The position numbers were made by a program, and so were the translations under genes. Shown here in pieces: positions 58,095 to 64,000 of a stretch of 64,000 nt of DNA (position 1 is the stretch's first letter; each line of letters opens with the position of its first letter). A model generated the notes under the pieces. It saw only the letters and a list, made by a program, of their open reading frames with translations, did no database searches and was not told the origin of the DNA. Source of the DNA: Pseudomonas sp. FP1742. GTDB taxonomy: Bacteria; Pseudomonadota; Gammaproteobacteria; Pseudomonadales; Pseudomonadaceae. The stretch spans positions 1 through 64,000 of the forward strand of contig NZ_CP117460.1 of NCBI RefSeq assembly GCF_030687145.1. Direction: 5' to 3'.

Positions 58095-58874
58095 TTATTT
58101 TGTCTGGTTCAATACCTGCAGAAGCGCCGCGGTTTGTGCGTCCGGCGTACCGTCGAAACGGGAGGGGCGGAAATGCAGCTGAAAGGCCGCCAGTACATTG
58201 CGTGTCGCTACATCCAGTTCGCCGGTTTGCGGCGTGGCATAACCCAGGCGGGCAAGCTGTCCCTGAAACCAGCTGATGCTTGGCAGTTGCACGGCGAACT
58301 GCGCTTGCTGACGCGCCACGGCCTGCTCGTTCGGCCAGATTCCCAGGCCTTCGGCAGCCAGGCGTTTCCAGGGGAACAGCGGGCCAGGGTCGAGCTTGCG
58401 CATGGGGGCGATGTCGCTATGGCCGATGATATGGCGGGGGGTGATGCCATGGCGTTTGCTGATGTCCTTGAGCAGGAAGATCATCGATTGGACCTGGGCT
58501 TCGCTGTAGGGATACCAGAGGCGCCCGGTCGGGGTGTCCTGGAAGCCCGGATTGACGATCTCGATGCCAATGGAGCTGGAATTCAGCCAGGTCCGGCCTT
58601 GCCATTCGCTTTCGCCTGCGTGCCAGGCTCGTAGATTCTCATCCATCAGCTTATAGATGGTGGCGTGCTTGTCGTCGCCGATCAGGTAATGACTGCTGAC
58701 CTCGCCATGGGTCAGTAATTGCAGCGAGCTCTCCAGGGATGCGGAGGTGTAATGCATCACCACGAATTGAATGCGACTGTCGTGATTGGCGGAAGGGTGG
58801 CTGGTATCAATCCGGGGGCCGCTGGCACAGCCGGCTAATAGAAGCAGCGACGCAATAAGAGCAAGACATTTCAT
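58095..58874 (-). CDS. ampDh2: N-acetylmuramoyl-L-alanine amidase, lipoprotein (AmpDh2-like)
   Basis: This 259-residue zinc amidase cleaves muropeptides in peptidoglycan turnover. It has a type II signal peptide (MKCLALIASLLLLAGC, lipidated Cys16), an Amidase_2/AmpD domain (FVVMHYTSAS with zinc His, SSIGIEIVNPG with catalytic Glu, HSDIAPMRKLDPG with zinc His and Asp) and a C-terminal peptidoglycan-binding domain (about 190-255). ATG 58874 is chosen over the frame to 58886. Its place after kinB equals ampDh2 (PA5485) in P. aeruginosa as I recall it. AmpDh2 is outer-membrane-anchored and influences AmpC induction. Confidence 0.93.
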   Translation of the reverse strand: MKCLALIASLLLLAGCASGPRIDTSHPSANHDSRIQFVVMHYTSASLESSLQLLTHGEVSSHYLIGDDKHATIYKLMDENLRAWHAGESEWQGRTWLNSSSIGIEIVNPGFQDTPTGRLWYPYSEAQVQSMIFLLKDISKRHGITPRHIIGHSDIAPMRKLDPGPLFPWKRLAAEGLGIWPNEQAVARQQAQFAVQLPSISWFQGQLARLGYATPQTGELDVATRNVLAAFQLHFRPSRFDGTPDAQTAALLQVLNQTK

Positions 58875-58977
58875 GGCGGGAGGCAATACGCGCGAGACAA
58901 TAATGCAACAGTGTAACGTATTGCCTCGCGCGTTGAGGGCAAAAGCGCTCCTTTAAACAAAATGGAACAATTGAGAG

Positions 58978-61017
58978 TCAACCCAGTTCGACTCGATTGC
59001 GACCGGTATTTTTCGCGCGATAAAGCGCCTGATCGGCTCTTTTAAGCACCAAGTCGCTATGCTCACCGGGTCTGAAGGCGGTCAGTCCCATGGAAATGGT
59101 GATGGTGACTCGCTCGCCCTTGAAGTGGAACGGGCAGGCTTCGATCGATGCGCGCAAGGTTTCCAGCAGCTTCGCACCGGTCATCGGCGCCGTGGCAGGC
59201 ATCAGCAGCACGAATTCCTCGCCGCCAAACCGGGCAATGAAGTCTGTTCCGCGCAGACGCTTGCGCAGCACGTTGGCGATGATTTTCAGCACCTTGTCGC
59301 CCGCAAGGTGGCCATAGTTATCATTGATGCGTTTGAAATGGTCGAGGTCGAGCATCGCCAGTAACAGGGTGTTGCCGTGTTGCTGCCATTGGCCTATTTC
59401 CTGGTCCAGTCGTTCGCTCCAGGCCGCTCGATTCGGCAGGCCGGTCAACGGATCGATCAAGGCCTTCTGGCGCTGCTCTTCGAGATGCTCGCGGTAGCCC
59501 AGCGCTTCCTGTTCCATGTGGGCCACTCTTTCGGCCAGGCTTTGCAGGCGGGCGGCTACTTCCTTCTCACGTTCGTCGCGTTGCTTCTGGTGCTGATCCA
59601 TCGTACCGAGCAGGCCTTCGAGATGGTTTTCCAGCATATGCTTGAGATCATCAAGGTCCGCTGCCTCCTGCATGCTGCTTTGCAAGCCGTCGACTTGCTC
59701 GCGAATCTGCGTGTCCATCGCGCGCGCGGCAGAGCTGTTGTCGGCGTGGCCTTCGCTGGCGGCCTGCAGATTGCTCTGAAATGACTCGAGGCGCTCGTTG
59801 AGGTGCTGTAGATACGCTTCGAATTCGTGCTGGCCGCTGTCGGTAATGGCCAGCATCAATGTTGCCAGATCATCGAGGATGGGCAGCAGTTCATACCAGT
59901 TCAAGCCGTTTTGGAGACGATGGCGCATTGTTTCGGCTTGCGGTCGATGGCGTTCGGGCAGCGTCAGGTCGTCGAGAAGGCCCAGAAGGGTATCTTCGAT
60001 GTGTTTGGCCACAGAGCTGTAGGACGGTTCAGGCGAGTCCGGCAGGGCATACAGAATGTCGTGTTCAGGCAGTTGCGGATCGACGGCTGCCGGGATCAGT
60101 TCGTCTGGGTTGATTGCCGGCGGAGCCTGAGTGGCGGGTATGGCGAATGATGGAGCCGGCTCTTGCAGTTGTTCAATGTTCGACGGGATGTGTAGCTCTG
60201 GGGTGTGGCCACTCGTCGTTTCTGGCTCCGGCACGGGCGGTTCGAATGCCACGATTTCAGCTGGGGTGACCGTTGCTGAAGTGGGTGCCGGAGTTTCCAC
60301 TGGCTCAGGGGACGCAATAGCAGGCAGGGTGGCTTCAACGGTTGGCATCACCCCTTGGGGGGCATCCGCCACTGGCGCGAGATCGACTGTTGCGTGTGGG
60401 CGCGCGGCCAGCGGTACTGCAACTGGTTCGACGGGTTTCGGGGCAGGCATTGGCAATTCATGGGTGGCAATCTGTGGCGCGATCTCATCCGCTTCCCGGT
60501 TACCGAACAGGCGCTGCAGCAAACCCGGGCGACCGGGCTCTACCGGGTTCTCCAGCAGGCTCAAGGCTTTGCCTTGCAAGCCGCTCAGTTCGCTGAGCAG
60601 CAGCGGGATTTCGCGAGCCTGGCCGACGCGTCCGTCCAGCTGTTTGGCGAAATTCTTCAGTGGCCGGCTCACTTCCCGTGGCAGCGGCAACGCTTGTAAC
60701 TGAGAGACCAGCGCTGTCAGTGCGGCGCTGACTTGATCAACCCGGGTTTCCCGGCGCTGCTCGGAGTCGAGCACGGCTTTTTCCAGGCGTGGCAGCAAGG
60801 CCGCCAGGCCGGCGTCCATGTCGTCCGTGCGTACGACTTCGCGCATTTCCTTCATGCATTGGTCAACGGCGCGATCGGTACCCTCTGCAGCCAGGGTGCT
60901 GCGCACCAGCCCGCGGCGCAGCAGGTCGAGCCGGGCGTCCCATCGACGTTCGAGCTTCTCCTGTTGTTCGATGCTTTTGAGGTATTTCTCTTTCCAGCGC
61001 TGTGCTTCGTCGCTCAT
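58978..61017 (-). CDS. Diguanylate cyclase, GGDEF domain
   Basis: This 679-residue soluble protein synthesises c-di-GMP. The N-terminal half is helical (about 1-180), followed by a Pro/Glu/Ala-rich linker (about 185-340), a further helical region and a C-terminal GGDEF domain with active-site GGEEF (598-602) and, nine residues before it, an inhibitory RxxD site (589-592). No membrane segment is seen. It starts at ATG 61017, directly after the stop of the EEP gene upstream, so the two are co-transcribed. It corresponds to PA5487 by position. Confidence 0.93.
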   Translation of the reverse strand: MSDEAQRWKEKYLKSIEQQEKLERRWDARLDLLRRGLVRSTLAAEGTDRAVDQCMKEMREVVRTDDMDAGLAALLPRLEKAVLDSEQRRETRVDQVSAALTALVSQLQALPLPREVSRPLKNFAKQLDGRVGQAREIPLLLSELSGLQGKALSLLENPVEPGRPGLLQRLFGNREADEIAPQIATHELPMPAPKPVEPVAVPLAARPHATVDLAPVADAPQGVMPTVEATLPAIASPEPVETPAPTSATVTPAEIVAFEPPVPEPETTSGHTPELHIPSNIEQLQEPAPSFAIPATQAPPAINPDELIPAAVDPQLPEHDILYALPDSPEPSYSSVAKHIEDTLLGLLDDLTLPERHRPQAETMRHRLQNGLNWYELLPILDDLATLMLAITDSGQHEFEAYLQHLNERLESFQSNLQAASEGHADNSSAARAMDTQIREQVDGLQSSMQEAADLDDLKHMLENHLEGLLGTMDQHQKQRDEREKEVAARLQSLAERVAHMEQEALGYREHLEEQRQKALIDPLTGLPNRAAWSERLDQEIGQWQQHGNTLLLAMLDLDHFKRINDNYGHLAGDKVLKIIANVLRKRLRGTDFIARFGGEEFVLLMPATAPMTGAKLLETLRASIEACPFHFKGERVTITISMGLTAFRPGEHSDLVLKRADQALYRAKNTGRNRVELG

Positions 61018-61878
61018 TCAGACAGGACTCAACGCGGGGAATGCATCGGCCGTGAGCGAGCCCGGCAGACGAATCTCTACCGCGACCGGCAGGTGATCGG
61101 AAATGGGTTGTGCCAGCACCTCGACCTTTTCGAGGGTCAGGGTGGGGCTGAGCAGAATATGGTCCAGGCAGCGCTGTGGCCGCCAGCTGGGAAAGGTCGC
61201 TTCCAGTTGTGGTGCGAGCAGGCCTAAATCACGCAGCGGGGAATTCTGCAGCAAGTCACTGGCATGGGTATTCATATCGCCCATCAGCACCTGGTGTTTA
61301 TAACCGCCGATCAGCTCGCGGATGTAAGCCAGTTGCATGCTACGGGCGCGAGCGCCCAGCGCCAAGTGCATCATCACCACCACGAGCGCCTCCGGACCTT
61401 CGCCGAAGCGCACCAGAATGGCCCCGCGACCCTTGGGCCCCGGCAGCGGATGATCTTCAATCGCCCACGGGCGCAGGCGACTGAGCACGCCATTGCTGTG
61501 CTGGCCGAGGCGACCGAGATTGCGATTGAGTTGTTGATACCAGTAGGGGAAGGCGCCGAGTTGCGCCAGGTGTTCGACCTGATTGACGTAGCCTGATCGC
61601 AGGCTACCGCCATCGGCTTCCTGCAAGGCGACCAGGTCGAAGTCGCCCAGCAGATTGCCGATTTTTTGCAGATTGTCGGCACGCCCGGTGTGCGGCAACA
61701 GATGCTGCCAGCCGCGGGTCAGATAGTGCCGATAACGCTCGGTACTGATGCCGACCTGGATATTGAAACTGAGCAAACGCAGACGGCTGTCCACGGGCAA
61801 CCCCGTTGATTCCAGGTGATGCTCGTTGACCCGCGGGTCATGCAGGCCAACGACGCGTTCAGTTCCCCAGCGGCGCAT
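61018..61878 (-). CDS. Endonuclease/exonuclease/phosphatase-family hydrolase
   Basis: This 286-residue protein has the EEP superfamily motifs: LLSFNIQVG (Asn), LQEADGG (metal Glu), the MMHLAL catalytic His, GDMNTHA and the final SDHLPVAVEI pair. EEP proteins cleave phosphodiester or phosphomonoester bonds of nucleic acids, inositol lipids or other substrates; the substrate here is unknown. No signal peptide is clear. It lies 14 bp after dsbA and directly before the diguanylate cyclase gene, stop to start. Confidence 0.9.
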   Translation of the reverse strand: MRRWGTERVVGLHDPRVNEHHLESTGLPVDSRLRLLSFNIQVGISTERYRHYLTRGWQHLLPHTGRADNLQKIGNLLGDFDLVALQEADGGSLRSGYVNQVEHLAQLGAFPYWYQQLNRNLGRLGQHSNGVLSRLRPWAIEDHPLPGPKGRGAILVRFGEGPEALVVVMMHLALGARARSMQLAYIRELIGGYKHQVLMGDMNTHASDLLQNSPLRDLGLLAPQLEATFPSWRPQRCLDHILLSPTLTLEKVEVLAQPISDHLPVAVEIRLPGSLTADAFPALSPV

Positions 61879-61892
61879 GGCGGTCGCCGCGC

Positions 61893-62534
61893 TTAGTTGG
61901 CGGCGGCCTTGGTTGCCGCTCGCTCTTTGGCGACCAATTGGTCGGCCAGTTTCAGCGCTTGTTCGGCACCGCCGGCAGAGCCGATGTCAAAGCGATACTT
62001 GCCGTTGACGATCATGGTCGGCACGCCGGTGATTTCATATTTCTTTGCGAGTTCCTTGGCTTTGTTGATCTGGCCCTTGATGGCGAAGGAGTCGAAGGTG
62101 GCCAGGAACTTGTCCTTGTCTACACCTTGTGTCGCCAGGAAGTCCGCCATGTCTTCTTTGTCAGTCAGCTTCTTGTGTTCTTTCTGGATCGCGTTGAACA
62201 CAGCGGCGTGAACCTTGCTCTCGACGCCCATGGCTTCAAGTGTCAGGAACATCTGGCCGTGAGCATCCCAAGGGCCGCCGAACATGGCTGGAATACGCAC
62301 GAAATTCACGTCTGAAGGCAGTTTTTCAATCCAAGGGTTAATGACGGGTTCAAAGGCATAGCAGTGCGGGCAGCCGTACCAGAACAGCTCCACGACTTCG
62401 ATCTTGCCAGGCACGGCCACCGGGACCGGGTTGCTCAGTTCGACATAGGGCGCTTCAGGTTTTTCGGCGGCTTGGGCAGTCATGCCAAACAGGCTGGCAG
62501 CGACGAGTGCGGCGCTGATGATCAGATTACGCAT
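61893..62534 (-). CDS. dsbA: Periplasmic thiol:disulfide oxidase DsbA
   Basis: DsbA introduces disulfide bonds into secreted proteins. The 213-residue protein has a signal peptide (MRNLIISAALVAASLFGMTAQA), the thioredoxin-fold active site CPHC (FWYGCPHCYAFEP) and the cis-Pro region near GVPTMIVNG. AGGAGT precedes ATG 62534. A terminator separates it from the cytochrome c4 gene upstream. The EEP and GGDEF genes follow in tight succession on the same strand. Redox control of the nearby CSS phosphodiesterase by DsbA is a plausible link. Confidence 0.97.
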   Translation of the reverse strand: MRNLIISAALVAASLFGMTAQAAEKPEAPYVELSNPVPVAVPGKIEVVELFWYGCPHCYAFEPVINPWIEKLPSDVNFVRIPAMFGGPWDAHGQMFLTLEAMGVESKVHAAVFNAIQKEHKKLTDKEDMADFLATQGVDKDKFLATFDSFAIKGQINKAKELAKKYEITGVPTMIVNGKYRFDIGSAGGAEQALKLADQLVAKERAATKAAAN

Positions 62535-62627
62535 GCTTTACTCCTGGACAATTGGGTCGCCTCGCGCGACCTGTTTTAAGACAGATTCCGGCGGGCTTGA
62601 GTTCTGTAGTGTAACGGCAGCGGCCAC

Positions 62628-62656
62628 AAAAAAGGGCAGCCAAAGCCACCCTTTTT
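62628..62656 (-). terminator. Terminator after the cytochrome c4 gene
   Basis: On the minus strand AAAAAGGGTGGC pairs with GCTGCCCTTTTTT (two G-U pairs) around a short loop, with a long T-run at the end. It separates cytochrome c4 from dsbA. Confidence 0.8.
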
Positions 62657-62732
62657 ATGTTTGCATCGACGGATTAATCGAGTGTTAACGTTGCAAGAGA
62701 TGTACATCACTCGCAACGCTCGATCGCAGGTC

Positions 62733-63344
62733 TCAGTGCAAGCCTTGAATATAGCTGGAGACTGCAGCGATATCTTCGTCGCTCAGCTTTTTGGCGATGC
62801 TTTGCATCGGTTTGGTATCGCCGTCGTTGGTCCGGCCACCTTCTTCTTTTCTGAAGTCGGTCAGTTGTTTGCCGACGTACTGAGCATGCTGGCCGCCCAG
62901 GTGTGGGAAGCCGGCAGCTGCGTTGCCGGCGCCATTCGGCGAGTGGCAACCGGTGCACGCTGGCAGCCCTTTGGCCAGGTCGCCACCACGGAACAGTGCT
63001 TCACCGCGAGCCACGACTTTCGGGTCGGCGGCGCCGACGCTGCCTTTCTGGCTGGCGAAGTAGGCAGCGATATCAGCCAGGTCCTGATCGCTCAGGTTGG
63101 TCAGCAGGCCGGTCATTTCCAGGACCTGGCGCTTGCCGGACTTGATGTCGTGCAGCTGCTTGTTCAGATAACGCTCGCCCTGGCCTGCCAGTTTCGGAAA
63201 GTTAGGCGCCATGCTATTGCCATCCGGGCCATGACAGGCGCCACATACTGCGGCTTTCGCCTGACCAGCAGTCGCATCACCTGCAGCATGGGCAATGCCG
63301 GAGATCCCCACGGTCAACAGCAGACTCACGATCAATTTGTTCAT
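62733..63344 (-). CDS. Cytochrome c4 (dihaem)
   Basis: This 203-residue periplasmic protein carries two haem c sites: CGACHG (about residue 35) and CTGCHS (about 132), each followed by a methionine axial ligand further on. A signal peptide (MNKLIVSLLLTVGISGIAHA) is present. Cytochrome c4 passes electrons to terminal oxidases such as cbb3 or caa3. It lies 46 bp downstream of a smaller cytochrome c gene, a standard Pseudomonas arrangement, and is followed by a terminator before dsbA. It matches PA5490 by position and architecture. Confidence 0.95.
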   Translation of the reverse strand: MNKLIVSLLLTVGISGIAHAAGDATAGQAKAAVCGACHGPDGNSMAPNFPKLAGQGERYLNKQLHDIKSGKRQVLEMTGLLTNLSDQDLADIAAYFASQKGSVGAADPKVVARGEALFRGGDLAKGLPACTGCHSPNGAGNAAAGFPHLGGQHAQYVGKQLTDFRKEEGGRTNDGDTKPMQSIAKKLSDEDIAAVSSYIQGLH

Positions 63345-63390
63345 CAGCTAATCCAACTACGGCTAAGGGTTAAAGAGTTATGGACCGGGT

Positions 63391-63681
63391 TTACTCGCTC
63401 ATCCACTGGATGATGGCTCGGTAATCCTCGGCACTGCAGTCCATGCACAAACCACGCGGCGGCATCGCCTTGAAACCCTGGGTCACGTGTTGCACCAGCG
63501 TCTCCATACCTTTCGCCAACCTCGGCGTCCAAGTTTCCTGATCGCCCTTGCGGGGCGCCATGGGTAGTTGGCCGGAATGACAGGCACCACAAACACGGTT
63601 GTACACAGCTTCCGGATCCTGTGTAGCCTGAGCGCTGTAAAGCGGCATCACGACACCGGCAGCTAGCAGCCATTTCGTCAT
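63391..63681 (-). CDS. Cytochrome c5-like monohaem protein
   Basis: This 96-residue periplasmic protein has a signal peptide (MTKWLLAAGVVMPLYSAQA) and one haem-binding site CGACHS, with the downstream PPRGLCMDCS stretch also seen in cytochrome c5, whose two extra cysteines form a disulfide. It serves as an electron carrier to oxidases. It is the first gene of the cytochrome unit on the minus strand and is divergent from engB across 191 bp. Confidence 0.9.
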   Translation of the reverse strand: MTKWLLAAGVVMPLYSAQATQDPEAVYNRVCGACHSGQLPMAPRKGDQETWTPRLAKGMETLVQHVTQGFKAMPPRGLCMDCSAEDYRAIIQWMSE

Positions 63682-63872
63682 AAAACGACCTTTTCAGGGT
63701 TGAGAGCGTGCTGCGTTCTAGTGCGCAATCAAGGTCAATCGCTCTCGTGAACTTCATCCTACGCTGGGACAAAGCGCACACAAAATCTGCGGCATTATAT
63801 ACTGGCGTCACTGAAACGGAAACGACACTGCTTGCCGCGTCCATTCCCGGCGCCGCCCACATCGGAAATCCC

Positions 63873-64000
63873 ATGCAACTCAAGAACCCCATCCTCGGCC
63901 TGTGCCAACAGTCCACCTTCATGCTCAGTGCCGCCAAAGTCGACCAATGTCCTGACGATGAAGGCTTTGAAGTGGCTTTCGCCGGGCGTTCCAACGCCGG
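63873..64000 (+). CDS. engB: Ribosome biogenesis GTPase EngB (YsxC/YihA), 3' end cut by window
   Basis: The first 42 codons of the gene lie in the window: ATG 63873, then a short N-terminal region and the start of the G1 motif (FAGRSNAG). EngB is a GTPase needed for 50S ribosomal assembly. The remaining sequence lies beyond the right edge. The position next to the cytochrome pair equals PA5492 in P. aeruginosa. The call is based on the N-terminal sequence and synteny. Confidence 0.9.
   Translation, partial: MQLKNPILGLCQQSTFMLSAAKVDQCPDDEGFEVAFAGRSNA

Overview
The window reads as chromosomal DNA of a Pseudomonas from the P. fluorescens group, starting just downstream of oriC. The evidence is the dnaA-dnaN-recF-gyrB block at the left edge, two ParB-type parS sites inside recF, gene order shared with P. 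aeruginosa as I recall it (glyQS, tag, trkA, rsmB, fmt, def, dprA, tsaC, qor, hemF, aroE, betC; then algB, kinB, ampDh2, dsbA, engB), and six Pseudomonas REP/REPIN loci. I see no rRNA, tRNA, CRISPR array or prophage. The species cannot be fixed from the sequence alone.

Layout. 1-6.2 kb: replication genes, with dnaA missing its first few codons. 6.2-8.3 kb: a divergent AraC regulator/EamA exporter pair lying exactly between two copies of the gyrB terminator, which looks like an inserted cassette. 8.3-13.1 kb: a response regulator divergent from a secreted FecR-domain protein and a CHASE2 sensor kinase. 13.2-19.7 kb: plsC-gmhB-glyS-glyQ on the minus strand, then tag, an lpxL-type acyltransferase and a TPR protein. 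19.7-20.9 kb: an IS110-family element that has split a REP sequence; its transposase is frameshifted. 20.9-25.2 kb: trkA, rsmB, fmt and def on the minus strand. 25.3-31.2 kb: LysM protein, dprA, tsaC, qor, hemF and aroE. 31.2-36.5 kb: a choline-sulfate cluster (SulP, choX, betC, LysR regulator). 36.5-44 kb: small metabolic enzymes and transporters (NAD-binding protein, DOPA dioxygenase-like, GFA, CitMHS, TerC, Na/Pi cotransporter) and an M16 peptidase. 44-48.6 kb: a DUF2914 membrane protein and a four-gene MCE lipid-transport operon. 48.6-51.4 kb: a nucleoside-recognition membrane protein and GltP. 52-56.4 kb: small membrane proteins and the AlgB/KinB two-component system. 56.4-64 kb: a CSS-EAL phosphodiesterase, AmpDh2-type amidase, a diguanylate cyclase, an EEP hydrolase, DsbA, two c-type cytochromes and the start of engB.

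How the parts work together. The first 6 kb holds replication initiation (DnaA, beta clamp, RecF, gyrase) and segregation sites. TGTGGATAA/TTATCCACA, the strong DnaA box, occurs 16 times by my count, 15 of them between 13 and 36.5 kb, far more than base composition predicts. BetC, ChoX and SulP together suit uptake and use of choline-O-sulfate. AlgB/KinB, an EAL phosphodiesterase with a periplasmic cysteine pair, a GGDEF cyclase and DsbA lie within 10 kb and suggest a neighbourhood concerned with exopolysaccharide and c-di-GMP.

The least explained parts are the terminator-flanked cassette after gyrB, the FecR/CHASE2/response-regulator locus, the 200-nt non-coding leader of the IS110 element (a bridge-RNA candidate), the dense DnaA boxes, and the 682-bp non-coding gap before gltP. 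Starts were re-assigned from ribosome-binding sites and family N-termini wherever the longest open frame was clearly over-extended.
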